Part shown: in pieces, positions 1 to 12,644 of the stretch
Position numbering within the stretch: the first letter of the stretch is position 1
Layout of the letters: each line of letters begins with the position of its first letter
Origin: Gnetum montanum
Taxonomy: Eukaryota > Streptophyta > Gnetopsida > Gnetales > Gnetaceae
Length of the DNA stretch: 64,000 bases
Assembly: GCA_015680685.1 (NCBI GenBank)
Contig: MNCI01033682.1
Coordinates: 297,102-361,101, forward strand
Reading direction: 5' to 3'
Made by a program: the position numbers and the translations under genes
Notes under the pieces: model-generated
What the model was told of the DNA's origin: nothing
Databases searched by the model: none
What the model saw: the letters and a program-made list of their open reading frames with translations, nothing else

Positions 1-1738
1 TTAGAGAGTAGCTGTTGCAGTAACAACAAAGCTTTACAGGAGGCAGAGAACCATATGTCTATTGTCTAGTCTTGAGTCACTTAAATGAGGTTGCAAGGAT
101 CATTAGTTGGATGGACAATGAGACTACCTTATTATTCTCCACTTAAAAGAACTAGGTGCCCATAAGGTCTAATTGAAGTTCTTGAGAAGACATAGTGTCC
201 ATTACTAGATAAACATTTGATAAAATTTTAGAAAATGCTATAACCTTCTCTATCATGTTGGAAGAAGGTGAGGAGACAATCATCCTAGTTATGCAGCATA
301 ATGGCCAAGAGATAACAACAAAGATGTTGGTTGACAAGGTAGCGCTGTGGTGGTTGTACTTGACATTGCCACCATGGTAGACATCCATGTATCCATAAGA
401 GTAAGGACTAGTTAGATCAGCACTACCTAATATAAGGAGGTGTTGGAGAGACTAGTTGGAGTTGAGCAATTGCTTCCAAATATATTTGATCTTTTGGATG
501 ATATTATAGCAAACTAGTTACACTTGCTTGAAATAAGGTGCAAGCTACTAATCACCAACTCACAACCTAAGAAGGCCATTGTATCCAATTAGTGATTGGC
601 CATTGAAGTTTCTGAGTTATGAGCCCATCTCTTCAACCCTACCATTCTCAAGCCTAAATTTACTAGAGATGAAGTTTTCCAATAGCTTGAATAGAGACTT
701 CAAAAAGTTGAGAATGAAAAGGAGGTAGCAATTTTCGACACATCATTGTCACCAAGTCTACAAAAAAACTTGGTTCTCACAAAGGATAATCATCACCTAT
801 GAAATGATGAGCAACAAAAGGACAAAATGGTTAAGTTAATATGTAAGAAACAAGAGCAGCTTGCCAAGGTAAACTTGGATTATAGGAGGTTGGAAACTGA
901 AAATCATAATCTCTCAATGGAGAAAGTTTGAGCTCTTTACTAGAAGGCCATAATTAAGATAGTCACTTAGAGGAATGAGGCCTTGAAATTTCAACATGTG
1001 AAAAATCACTATAGGAACTAGGTTGGACTACTTAAGGAGGTCAATGAGAAGGAGATAAAATTAATGAAGATAAAGATGAATGTGATCCTCTAGCAACTCC
1101 AACAATGAGGAAATGTATGGTAGCCCATCTTCCATGGATTGAACAAATATAACAAGGTGGAGATTCATCCAAAGGAATTGTAAATTAAGAAGATGAAAAA
1201 ATATATAGAGCTTCCTAACCTTCATTATGCAAACTTGGTGATGCTAACAATTAGAAGGCCAAGATCTGAATTGGAGAAGTGGATGGCCAATTCCTACCTC
1301 CTTTATGAGGAAAAATTCAAGCTCCACAAGGAAACAAAACAAAAGTTAGAGACAGTCACTATGGAGCTTGAAGTTCTTATGAGCAGATTCACTAATCAAT
1401 AGTTTGTTGCTAAGAACTTGGCAAGAGGGATGAATGACTACCAAGAACTGCAAAATCTTGTAAGGAAATTTAACATCAAATGTAAAACCTTCACAACCTA
1501 GTTTGTCAACTTGAAGGAATTATTTTCTTTAATGTCATGCCCATGGAATATTCTTGCACTAGCCCACATTAGTGAAGCCACTTGGACCATCTATAATTCA
1601 TGGAGCAAGGAAGAGAAAAGAAAAGCACTAGTGGATACTTTCAAACTTTCTACAATAGCAGCAGCAATAATAGGTTCATCTTAACCTTCAGTAGTACTAA
1701 GACAACACAAAAGAGCCTTCACCTCTAGCTACTGTTTG
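1..1738 (+). pseudogene. Element E: ORF3 (post-pol coiled-coil protein), 3' part, degenerate
   Basis: This is the remnant of the extra ORF that lies between pol and the 3' LTR in this retrotransposon family. The best open piece is 1193-1402, which reads close to the ORF3 C-terminal part of element A at 26975 (shared features: a YxELxNLxYANL block and a charged K/E-rich helical stretch). Upstream, 240-1180 aligns with the A segment 25960-26960 but is broken by many stops and frameshifts. The residues are heptad-like (L/E/K/Q-rich), as in a coiled coil; I see no signal peptide, membrane segment or catalytic motif. A TAA at 1181 precedes the ATG at 1193, as in the other three copies. The 5' part of E lies outside the window. 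Function unknown. Confidence 0.7.
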
Positions 1739-1977
1739 AGAAGTTTATTACTCCTTTTGTATTCTTATAGGAACCTACTAAAAATTTTGTGGAGTATCCA
1801 ATTTTATTGTAATGAACAATCATTTTCATAAAATTGTACAATCTTGCACTTAGAGGTAGTTAGAGTCAATCAATTTGTCTTTGTATTAATAAATTCCATA
1901 CCTCCCAAAATTTTTGTAAAAAACTTCATTCCAATTTCATTTACTTGATAATGAGTTTTTAGTTAGTTTTGGGGGTA
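1739..1977 (+). other. Element E: 3' untranslated spacer and polypurine tract
   Basis: Non-coding stretch between the ORF3 remnant and the LTR. It contains an AATAAA-like word near 1890 in the context 'attaataaattccatacc', which is shared with element A near 27710. It ends in the purine run ttttgggggta immediately before the LTR start, the expected position of the plus-strand priming tract. Confidence 0.6.
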
Positions 1978-2850
1978 TGATGAACAATCAATAAGAAAAT
2001 CTGTGTTGATGCATGCCTATTAACAAAGCCTCATCAATACATGGTAAGATGCATTGACACAGATACCTTGACGTTGATGCAATCAGTGCTTATAAATGCA
2101 CTCACCCCTCACATTTATGATACCTTTTGGTCATAGAGTTAGCCAAATTTTAGTAGTTTCTTTCCTCCAAAGTTAGAATATTTTCTCTCTAAGTGCTCAT
2201 TGTATGGATATATGAGATTCTGTGGATTTTTATGCAAGTGCTCATGTAGCTTAACACATTTGCATAATTGGTAATAAAATCGAGATTTCCTACATCCATT
2301 GTAACACTTTGATTAGTTTTCTATTTCTGTTCAACACTTTATTTTCCATGCACTTTACATTTATGTTCTTCAGTAATTATTGAAATTAATCATGAACACT
2401 TGAGTACGACCATTTCAAGCATAACGTAGTAATGCTTGGTAATCCCAATAGTGGTTATTTGGTACGCCCAGTAATAACTACTTGGTAACCTAGGAGTGTT
2501 AATGCTAGTTTAGGATGTGTATGGTAAATGGAAATAGATACTCCATGTTAGGATAGTTAGTTAATAAAATAGTCAAATAGTTATTTAATCCAATTATCAT
2601 ATCTTTATTTAATCACCTAGTTATTAGGAGAAAAAATAATAAAATAATTATAGAAATACATATCTTATGCCTTAATCATACATGTAGTTAGACAGAAGTG
2701 TGGATTAAGAAGACAACAACCTTGCGACTCCACAATTGACTATTAAGAATATTGGCTACTTAGGTAACTAAGTTGAAAAAATTTAACTGAATCACTAGTA
2801 AATGCTTATGATTCGTATGATTAGACGTAAGGGATACCTACTGCTCATCA
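1978..2850 (+). repeat. Element E: 3' LTR
   Basis: The LTR runs from TGATGAAC after the purine tract to ...GCTCATCA, the same termini as in the other copies. It has a TATA box (tataaatg) at 2091, an AATAAA signal near 2273, U5 mini-repeats with the 'cttggtaa.cc.agtag' word from about 2430 to 2510, and the conserved 3' end (gattcgtatg...ctcatca). The partner 5' LTR is outside the window, so the target duplication cannot be tested; the five bases after the LTR are aaagc. Confidence 0.85.
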
Positions 2851-4085
2851 AAAGCTAATCTTGGTTGAAGACATTCTTTGTTAAATAACTTCTTAATTTG
2901 AAACTTCTATTGCATAGTAATATTTTTTGCAACCCCTATTAATATGCCTTCTTATCAATCTTCATATTTTTTTTATTTTTAACAACTTTTGTACCTCTTG
3001 CTGAAAAGATTTTGTATTTACAATTATAATACGTATTCTTATTTTCTAGCATTGCGTATAGTTATAATGCATTCATTTAATGGAAAACTGGAGAAACTAA
3101 TGTCGAGATCCTATTAACTTACCACAAATCTAAAAGTCAAGGTGGTTAGTAGTAATTCAATATATAAACATTCCCTTCTTTTTTAAAAGAAAATCTTGAG
3201 CTTGATGGTAATTTTTGAATCTCATTTAAAATGATAAGATTAAGGTCTTGTCCTTATTCTAACATGTTCTTTCATATTGATTTGTTTTAGCATCATCTAA
3301 TGTTGTTTCCCATCTAGTTTTAATTTGACCATTGCATATATGGCTATCCTTAATTATTCTATTGCTCTAAAATATCAATGTGCTTAAAACTAATCCTTAT
3401 ATTAAAGTCATCACATATATAAACTTTACATGTTCATTTAAATTTTACTATATCTCATCCTAAATATTGAAAAGAATATTTTTTTGATAAACCTATCTCT
3501 ACATGATATATCGCATCCTGTGGGTAAAAGTAATAACAAGCAAGGAATATAAAACATTTTCTCTAGATAATTTTCAACTAGATATATTATTTATAGTCAT
3601 GAATATATTCAATCTTAATAAGCTTTTGAAGCCTCTTTTTTAATACAAGATAATCCTCCTAATAGCCTATTCTATTTTTCGAATCTAACACTTGCTACCC
3701 TTATTCTACTAAAACTAAGCAAATCAAAATTTTAAAAATCTTTATCTTCTTAATTTTCAACGCCTCCAAAAATATCAAATTTTTTAAAAATCAAATATTT
3801 GATAGTACAATTATTTTAGTGGAAATGCCACCATCTATATTCAATAGTCCACATCATCTATATTCAAGAATCCACAACACAAGGTGTTCAAACATTTTTT
3901 GAAAATATCCTTTCTTTAATAACTGCAATAGAATTTGCATTTACAAAAGATACCTTGCCCTACATTTGTGCTACTTTGACTTTATTCCATTCTTTTATCT
4001 TCTTTGCAAGATCTTCTTTTGTGAGATCTTTATTTATCTAAATTTTTTATCCTTTCAAGTTGCTACAATTGTATCAATCTTTTGC

Positions 4086-4313
4086 TCAAGTAGTTGAATC
4101 ACTAAACTTCACAATAATATAACATGGTTTATCATCTTTGAATCCTATGTCATAAGCATTCAAGATTGTATTAGGCAAGATATCAAGATGCATGGTTTTT
4201 GTTATAATACCATGAGCAACATTTTTTAAATTATCTTTTTCATTTAAACTTTTTGAAATCCCAACAAATCGAAGATTTTTAACTATTTTTCTTTTTTCTT
4301 TTTGTTCCTTCAT
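4086..4313 (-). pseudogene. Possible LINE ORF1-like fragment (RNA-binding region)
   Basis: A 75-codon minus-strand open stretch. Its order of features (basic start, 'LRFVGI', an acidic/asparagine spacer, a DI...AYDIG segment, 'IIVKF') resembles the RNA-recognition part of L1-type ORF1 proteins, where an NLRI.GI block is followed by ...A.R.G and a ..IIVKF strand. The upstream sequence on the minus strand (to about 4700) is stop-filled but rich in K/E/Q codons, as a coiled coil would be. No endonuclease or reverse transcriptase is recognisable downstream (2851-4085, minus). The match is by eye only and may be chance. Confidence 0.25.
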
Positions 4314-4764
4314 TAAATCATAAAAAGCTTCAACAAGTGTTGAGGAATTACTTCAACATGTTGAGGAATTACTTTGTAATCATGTTACATATATTTTCTT
4401 GATTTGATCTAGAGTTTAGAATTTAATTCAATGTTTTTTACAATGTAATTCATTCTACTATAATCTATTATTGTGTTATCATAGCTTCTAGTTGATCAAA
4501 CATTGTTGCTGATTTTGTAGTTATAATGCTGATGGTATGAACAAGATTTTTAAAATTACAATTATGTTAATCCATCCTTAATGTTTGTTACTTCATTAGC
4601 ATCTTTAGCTTTTTCGATGTTTCTTTTGGTCATGCATCCATTGAGATACCATTTGCAAATTTTGTTTCCTACCTATCTTCAAGAGTTTTTTGTCTTTCAA
4701 GTAAGGTTGTTATTTTAGTGGTAATCTCCTATAGTTCAAACTTAGTAACTAAAGTCATCTCTAC

Positions 4765-5012
4765 CCCTTTTCACATCCTCATAAAATCCTTTGTAAAGCC
4801 TTGAATTTCCATCCTTTGCACAACCTCAAAAAACCTTTTATGAAGCCCCAAATCGTCTACATAACCTTGAAAAACCCTCTACAAAGCTTCAAAAAAAAAA
4901 AATCCTCTACACATCCTTAGAAAAACCCTTTACATATCCTTATAAAACCGTTTGCAAAGCCTCAAATCCTTTACACAACCTCAAAGAACCCTTTGCAAAA
5001 CCTTAAATTTAT
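4765..5012. repeat. Degenerate short-unit minisatellite
   Basis: About ten imperfect copies of a 20-25 bp word of the form 'aacctcaaaaaaccctttac' / 'aaagcctcaaatccttt', including an interruption of twelve A residues near 4890. No coding potential. Confidence 0.6.
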
Positions 5013-5528
5013 AAACTCGTTACCTTAAATGTTAGAAGTTATGAGTTTAATTATAGGGGTGTTGGAACCTAAAAAAAGTGAAACATACGTACAACCTAAG
5101 ATGTATAGTCCAATTAAAGCTTTATTTAACTCAACATTGCCCACCAAAATCAAACCCATAACTTGGAGCTCCTAAATAAGTATCTTACCATGAGGCTAGC
5201 GTCTTATTATTATGATTTTATTTTAATAGTTTGTCTTATCTAGGTTTATGCTTAGATATAACCACTTGAAAAAAGGTTAAACGTTTACTTATCTCCAACT
5301 ATTCTTAGACCCACTTAGGTAGGATGAGCATTGAACCTCCAAGGATTGACTCTTGAATTTATTGTATCAAATAGTAAATATGATTAATTTTTCAACTTCA
5401 ATTTGCATATGCAAGCTAATTTGAAATATAAATTTCAGATTTATTCATTATCTAAGGCATTAACATGGTTTATAGTAAAAAAATTTATTATTTAATAGGT
5501 TTTGATATCTTATCTTGCAAAGAGTAAT

Positions 5529-5592
5529 GTTTTTATCCTTTTTACATATAGGAAAATAGTGTTTTTATCCTTTTTATGTATAGGAAAATAGT
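5529..5592. repeat. 32-bp tandem duplication
   Basis: Two adjacent 32-bp copies (5529-5560 and 5561-5592) that differ only at the central acata/atgta. Both contain 'tttttatccttttta' and 'taggaaaatagt'. Confidence 0.85.
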
Positions 5593-6493
5593 TCTAGGTT
5601 TCGAGGCCACTTTTACATGACTATTTTACTTTACCCATCTTTATAAGTTAATCATAATAAAAATAATGTCATATCTTTCTTTATGAATTTGTTGAAATTT
5701 CTCCATTGTATATTTTAGAATGTTAGAACCCAATATAGTTTGATTATAATAACACTCCAAGACATATAGCCAACATGATACATTGGAAGAATTATAAAGA
5801 AATATAATGATACCTCAAGTAGCACTCCATTGGGTATTTTAGCAAAGTTTGTAATTTGAAATAATATCATACTATTTTTACTACTTTGTTTGGGCTTCTC
5901 ATTAAGGAACTTAAGGAGCGGATTTTAAAAGTACCAACTTAATTTGCAATTGTAATAAAAATAATTTTATTAGAATCTTAATTTGAGTTGAAGTTATCTT
6001 AGTTTTAAACTCAATGGAAGGTTCACAACAAACTCTTAGTACCATTTATAACTTTTAGTAGTATTCAAGAATGGAAGTTAATATACAAAAAACTAAAATC
6101 AAGGTCTATGACATACATAACAAGACATACAACTTTATCATAAAAAATAAGCATGTATATATTATTGAAGATTAACTTGTTTATGAACTTTAAAAACTTA
6201 TTGGCCAAAAGATTATTTTTCTTTTTAAAATTAATAAAATCAAGAATTCACTAAGAATTGATTTTCATGTTAATAAAAAAATCTAAACCAATGCTATTAC
6301 CATAATTATTTATTTTGAATAACAAAGTCTAACCAACTGATGATTTCTTTGAAAATGTTTATCTCTTGGCCTAGAATTATGATGATAATTATTTGTTTTC
6401 CATGAAAAATTCTAGTTGGCTTCTTAGTGAAAAATACTTAAGATACATAAATGTATTACCATTTACATGATTAATGATATTGTTGTTAAGTAT

Positions 6494-8175
6494 TGAAGGA
6501 TCCTACGAAGGGCTATGTCAACACATCCCTATTGATGCATGGGTAGATGCATCGATGCATATGCATTGACACAATGTCTATCTTTGCCAATATAAATGTA
6601 TGTACCCACCACATTTAGGGCACCATTGAGTCAATAGAGTAGCTAAGTTCTTGTAGTTTTATTCCGTGAAAGTTAGAATATTTTCTAAGTGCTTGTAGTA
6701 GGACTTCAAGGATTGTATAGATTTGTATTTGAGCATCAATGTACCTAAACATTTTGATGTGCCAATAATAGAGACAAGATTCTTAAAAATCTTTGCAGCA
6801 CTTAGAATAATGTTTACTTTTATGCACTTTATTGTTATGCATTTTATATTCATGTTCCTAGCTTATTCATACACTTAATTAATACACATAAGTACGATTA
6901 CCTCAAACATACTGTTAACACTTGGTAATCTTAGCAATGTTATCACTTGGTTCATCTAGTAGCCTAACACTTGGTAACCTAGTAACGTTCTTAATGAGTT
7001 TAGGATGTGCACGAAAGATGAGCCCAAATGCTTATGTTAGGAAGTAGATTAAGGCATTAGATAGTTAATTAGATTAATTCATCATTAATTACTTTGTTCA
7101 CACATAGATTAAATTAGATAAAATATAAAATCAATAAAAATCATGTCCTTGGCTTAAAATTAATCATACAATTGCACTTACCCAAGTGATGAGTGACGAG
7201 GTACCCCTATACCCAACCATACAAATACGAGTGTTCACGCATGATCCAGTCGAACTCCAAGGATTAGGTGCTTACGTGCTTACATAGAACAAGGATGGGT
7301 TATGCGATTGTTATCTTCCCAAGCTTATTTGTAAGGCACAATTGTATGGTTAAGTAAACTTGAGGTATATGATTTTTATGCTTTTTATGTTTTATGTTCT
7401 TGGTGCTTAAAATAGGGAAATGAAATAATTTAGTAACTAATTTGATTTAACTAATCAACTATTCTCTAACTAGTCCTAACAACAGCATCCATTCCCACTT
7501 GCTGGACACATTCTAAACAAATGTAACACTACTAGGATTACCAAACACTAATCATTACTTGGTTACCAAGTGTTCCACGTATGCTCGAAGTGGTCATGCT
7601 GAGTTTGCTAATTCGTTGATAATTAATAGTTCAATGGAAATAACATTGATTAACTATTGAAAGCATCGTATAACAGTAAATAACATGAAATGCAATAATT
7701 AAGCTAAATAGAATGTTGTAAGGTTTATCATAAAGTTCATCTTTATTTCCGGTCACAAGGTATGCTCAGGTACATAATGCTCGAATAAAGATCCTTTCAC
7801 TTTATGACTCCTACTGCGGGCACTCAGAAATAATTCTAACTATGGAAGGGAAAAATTGCAAGAGTTCAGCTAAGGGAGTAAAAAAAACCTAATACCAAAC
7901 CAAGTGTCCTGGTCTCTTATTTATAGGCAACGAGACAAGCTCCGACATCACATGTCCGATATCGCTTCGGTACCTCTGATATCATGTATCCGATATCGAG
8001 GGTCTAATATCGTGACTCATCACCAAGTTAAGCAAAGAAGACAACAATCATGTCCTTAAGTCACTATCCTGGTTAATGTGCATTTAGAGAGTTCAAGTTC
8101 ATGGAATTCAAGTAGATCACTAATGCAATGCTTTGATTCATATGGTTGGGTGTAGGGACTACTCATTGCTCATCA
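6494..8175 (+). repeat. Element C: 5' LTR (interrupted by a solo LTR)
   Basis: It begins TGAAGGATCC, matching the start of the 3' LTR at 46116, and ends ...TGCTCATCA at 8175. About 841 bp remain after removing the inserted solo LTR and its duplicated CCAAG; the 3' LTR is 849 bp. TATA box at 6591. The U3 is built of repeated 'gatgcat' words around the palindrome ATGCAT. U5 mini-repeats ('cacttggtaa') lie around 6925-7000. Confidence 0.88.
7187..8022 (-). repeat. Solo LTR, reverse orientation, inside the 5' LTR of C
   Basis: An 836-bp LTR with termini TGATGAG...CTCATCA and a perfect 5-bp target duplication CCAAG (7182-7186 and 8023-8027). No internal domain lies between its ends, so it is a solo LTR left by LTR-LTR recombination. 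Read on the minus strand it resembles the 5' LTR of element D: GATATC-centred U3 repeats (near 7965-8000), a TATA box (RC of ttatttatagg, about 7917), and an AATAAA near 7740. It is younger than C. Confidence 0.92.
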
Positions 8176-8176
8176 T

Positions 8177-8194
8177 TGACACTGTTGCCAAGGA
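8177..8194 (+). other. Element C: primer binding site
   Basis: tgacactgttgccaagga, one base after the LTR end. It is a mutated form of the tRNA-Asp-complementary type site (TGGCGCCGTTG...) usual in Athila/Tat elements; the other copies here retain better matches. Confidence 0.7.
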
Positions 8195-8326
8195 TTTTAG
8201 TTAACTAACTGCACTACCTAGGAAAGATAGTGAAACCCTCTAATGGCATTGTAAAGGAACCTAATGTTAAAATCATTAAGGTAAACAATAATAACAAATG
8301 CACATTATTTTTTCACAATCACTAAT

Positions 8327-10720
8327 ATGGCTTCTTCTCATAGGGAAGACTCTCCACCGCCATTCTTAAGTGAATCCAATTAAAGAAAAGAAGGCTAGAA
8401 GACACCCATACCCCAGCAATTCAAAGTGGTCTATACTCATCTAGATGCTTACACTTTGGATTTCACCTTCATCCTGCACCAGGATGAGCAGTTGTGGTGG
8501 AGGAACATGGAAGGCAACATCATGTTGCCTTTTGACTAATTTATGCCTACAATGCCATTAAACAATTTTATCAAGTTGGGCATTACCAGACTTAATGCAG
8601 AGTACAAGGTTCATGACCATGCTTATCGGGATTATCATCCCACATAGGCATAATGAAAGAAAGATCAGAAAATGGAAGCTAGATATGAGGCTTCAAAGAG
8701 CAAGAAGTTTCCTACCCACTTCTTCCTACAAATGCACAAAGAAGGATAGGAATTCTTTTTGGATGCCTCCCAGTACACAGATTCTTCTCCTCTTCTTGAT
8801 GAGGAGACCCTTAACTAGTAGTTGGAGTCAATTATGGACAAAATTGGTGACAGGAAGAATGGATCTTAAGATCAAGGGTTCTTGAAAGGTGGTAGCCAAG
8901 GTAGGAATATTGACAAGCAATAAGAGAGAGACAAACATGGTGATCAGGGTAGGAATCAAAGAAGAGGTGGTAGTAGGCATCACTTTGGTGCTGGTTCTTT
9001 TTCCTCTTCACCTTTATCATTCTCATTATCTTCCTCCTCCAACTCAGATAGGAGAAGCAAAGGTAATAGAAATCATGATGAAGATGAACTATGGGATAGG
9101 GATGATCATAAATCTCACCAAGATAACAAAGATTGTGGGCATGAGCAACAAGGGCATGAACATCATAATGAATGAAGGGACACTAGGACTCATCATAGGC
9201 ATCATGGCCATGATAGGATCCACAGAGACTGCTATGACTATGATGAGGCCCTGCTAGCTACCAAAAATATGTTAAACATTTTAGAGGCTATTAGGATACC
9301 AACCAGGCATGTGAAGGATAGCCAAATCAAACAATTGGATATGAATAATATCCCCAAGTTTAAGGAAGAATATAATTCAGATTCACAAAATCACCTGCAA
9401 GTCTTGCATGAAGTTGTGCCTTGGAAAATGTGAAAAATGAATAGCAAAACCTAAAACTATTTTCAAACACACTCATCAAAGAAGTAGAAAGCTGGTACCA
9501 GTCCTTAGAACTAGAATCGATTCGATGACAAAGTATGATGCTATAGCTATTCAATGATAATTACTAGAGGTACTCCAAAGTGTCCAAGTTGTGGAGGCAA
9601 ATACAAAGGTGGAAACAAGGCACACATGAGTCCTTGGATGCAACTATGGGTAGGTACTACTTCTTGTTGTATTAATTCCTAGGCTATAACTACTCCCAAT
9701 AGGATCAGTTTCACCATCTTGTAAATGGGCTTAGAACTAAAATGAGGAGAACCCATGGGGCCATGCCCAAGGAAGACTTTCTAAGCTAAGGATCCGTTAG
9801 ATTTAAAGGCTCATTAAGTGGCCAAAGAAGAGGAGGAGCTAAAAAATGAGAAAGTGCAAAGGAATATAACAGGAACCCCTTCATTCATAAGAGGAAAGTC
9901 CATTTTTGTAAAAATGAGGAGGAGGCATCGCTTGATGAGGTGGTGTAAAGAAAAACCTTGCAAATTAAAAACTCTACTATTGAAATATCAGCTAAGGTTA
10001 ACAAAATGTGGGGCTCCATAGATGAAAAATTCCAAAATACCCTAAATATTATAGAGGAAAGTAGAGATCATGGAGGTGGTGGTCATGAGAAAAGGAAGAA
10101 GAAGGAGGTTGAACATTAATATCATAAAGCTAAGCGCAAAGCTGCAATATTATAAGAGATTGTAGATTCTGAGTTAAATGATGATGCTTATGACATACTC
10201 TAACATGAACATTCCAAGGAATTTTGTCCTATTATGTCACACTTTTAGGAATCTGGGGTGTATGCTTTAAATCCTAGACTAGCAAAATGGCAAGCAACTA
10301 AGAGGTTGTCTTATCCACAAGGCAACTATCAATAGCAATTTTACCAATAAGCTTACTATCTGAGTGGAGCACCACCTCAACCTCAGGAATAATATCAGCA
10401 ATGGCAACACCCATAGTCATGGGGGATGCCATCTCTAAGGAAGTAGTACCCTTATCACCAACCATTTCCATATGAGTACTACATTCAGTAGCCTATTTCT
10501 CCATGTGACTCTTCCAGTCATGCTTCCTTCCCACATCATTATTATCCTCTTGAATACTACAAAGAAAAATCACCAAGGGGGGAGTCCCTATTTTCCTACT
10601 ATCCTCCTCCACACTCTTCACTCCTACATCTCCACCTTCAACTCCTATGCCACCTACTTCATTCATGTAGGGTGAGATACCTGCCCAACCATAGTAAAGA
10701 AATGCTACAAGGGTGGTGAA
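8327..10720 (+). pseudogene. gag: Element C: gag, degenerate
   Basis: The start is the ATG at 8327 (MASSHRED), equivalent to MSS/MSP starts in B, A and D. It has an N-terminal block with 'FTFILHQDEQLWW', an S/H/D-rich low-complexity linker (about 8960-9240), and a segment with 'HVKDSQIKQLDMNNIP' (about 9305-9360). The capsid-like retrotrans_gag region (9370-9790) is frameshifted, and the tail is Pro/Gln-rich (10260-10690). At 8495-8497 it keeps TGG (Trp) where A, B and D all have TGA. Gag would form the virus-like particle shell. Broken by many stops and several frameshifts. Confidence 0.8.
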
Positions 10721-10799
10721 CTTATAGCTAACTCCTTAGTTATGTGGTTCTTAATTCAAGCCTCACAAAAGACCATTCTTCAAAACCAATAGTCCTATG

Positions 10800-12644
10800 A
10801 AGCCCTCACAAATACTTGTGCATGTTAACCCTACTACTACCTCCTCTTAAATGTCTATCGGGCAACCTGTAAACCAAAGTGATCCCTAGTCGCATACTAT
10901 TATGATGATCCATGTGGTCATAGATTATATTAAGGCTTGCCATCTTCCTAGGAAGAGATCTGATCTTGGGAGTCCTCTTATCTATTTAAAGATTATCAAA
11001 AATGAACCATGTAAGGCTATTCTCAACTCAAATTTCTGAGTTAACTTAATTTCATAAAAAATGTACAAAGTCTAGAACCTGCCTCCCTTGAAGAAAAGCA
11101 ACATTAGACTAGATCTAGTAGACCAATTCATTACTATTCCTTTGGGATTGGTGGAAGACATCATGACCATTGTTTGTGGATGATCATATCCTCCTGGTAA
11201 TCCAAGTGGAGAATAGAAAGGAAACTTCCCTATCATTATGGAAAGAGCATGGCTAAGCACTATTGATGCATGGTTGGGGATTAGAAACCTTTCTTTGGAA
11301 ATTTCTAAAGAAAATGAATTTGGAAAAATTAAGAAGAAGAGAGTTCCATGCATCACGTACAATGACATAAGATGCCACTGTGTTCCAAATTTTTAGACCA
11401 TAAAGAGCACATAACTTCAAGCATGTAGTCAATGTGCAAATGTCACAGAAATTCAAAGATGCATGTACATACTAGCCACTAAATAAGAGTGCATTCAATG
11501 GCTGATAATTGAAAATGAGGCTAGATCAACAATGTGCATGAAACCAATTGAGAGCCTCACAAGCAATTATGTGGAGAGCATGGATTAATTAGAGCAAATC
11601 CATTATCAACTCTCTGAATAATAAAGTGAAATTAATTGGGAAGAATTGAAGATCCCTAAAACTTTCAAGCAAGAGCCCCTTGAATTAAAGGCTCTACCAA
11701 TGGGGATGAAGTATGCATTTCTGAAAAATGGCAAGTTAGTAATCATCAATGTCATACTTACTTTTGTACAAAAGAAGAAATTGTTGAATGTTGCTAACAA
11801 ATGGTCAATAGTCTTTGCCTGGTCATATCATGAGCTAACAAGAATTGATCCAAGGATATGCCAACATAGAATATATACAGATTCCCTCATCAAACCAAAG
11901 AGGTAATCGCAAAGACACTTGAACTTAAATCTTAAACAAATCATCAAGGATGAAATTGAACAACTACTCAAGGCTAGGATCATTTACCTCATTGTGGATA
12001 GCAAGTGGGTTAGCCCACTTTTTATTGTGCTAAAGAAAGAAGAAAAGTGGAGAGTATGTATAGACTTTCAGCTATTGAATATTGACACTTACAAAAATCA
12101 TTTTCCATTACCATTTGTGAACCAAGTGCTAGATACGATCATGGGCCATTGTTACTATAACTTTTGGATAGTTATATTGGCTATAACCAAATCCATATTG
12201 CACTAGAAGACTAAGCCAAGATAATGTTCACTTGTCTCTGGGGGACTTTTGCATACAAAAAGATGCCCTTTGGCCTGTGCAATGCTCCCCTCACATTCCA
12301 ATGATTAGTCCTCAACATCTTCCAACAACAAATCGGTAGTAGGATAGAAGTCTTCATGGATGAGTTTTCTACCTACAAGGCTACTTTTGAGCAAGCTTTG
12401 GACTACCTTGAGCAAGTTCTTCAATGGTGTGTAAAAACTAACTTGAGGCTCAATTAGCAAGAGAGCCACTTGATAGTTGAAGAGGACATTATTTTCAAGC
12501 ATCAAATTTTGAACAAAGGGATTGAGGTAGACCAAGAAAAAATGAAGGTCATCTAATGAATAACCTAACAACAAGAAATCGTGAAGGACGTGAGGTCATT
12601 CCTTGCCCATGCTGGTTACTATAGGTGCTTCATCAAGAACTTCC
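10800..12644 (+). pseudogene. pol: Element C: pol part 1 (protease and reverse transcriptase)
   Basis: The protease stretch near 10960-11050 has the active-site triad changed (LNSNF instead of LDSGSG), and the flap-side 'IIMERAWLSTID' follows near 11230-11275. The connecting region runs 11640-11900. RT motifs are WVSPLFIVLKKEEKWRVCIDF (about 12005-12070) and FPLPFVNQVLDTI (12100-12140). A frameshift after 12150 precedes the catalytic box, which reads FMDEFSTY near 12353 (second Asp of the xxDD box replaced by Glu). The RT thumb/connection near 12580-12644 (FLAHAGYYRCFIKNF) is cut by the LTR of element B. Continues at 38904. Confidence 0.88.

Larger units (their letters stand above)
2851..6488. 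other. AT-rich intergenic DNA without a recognised gene
   Basis: About 3.6 kb, strongly AT-rich, stop-dense in all frames. Apart from the small repeats and the weak ORF1-like stretch listed separately, I see no domain, RNA gene or LTR end. It is the left flank into which element C inserted; the right flank resumes at 46970. Confidence 0.6.
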
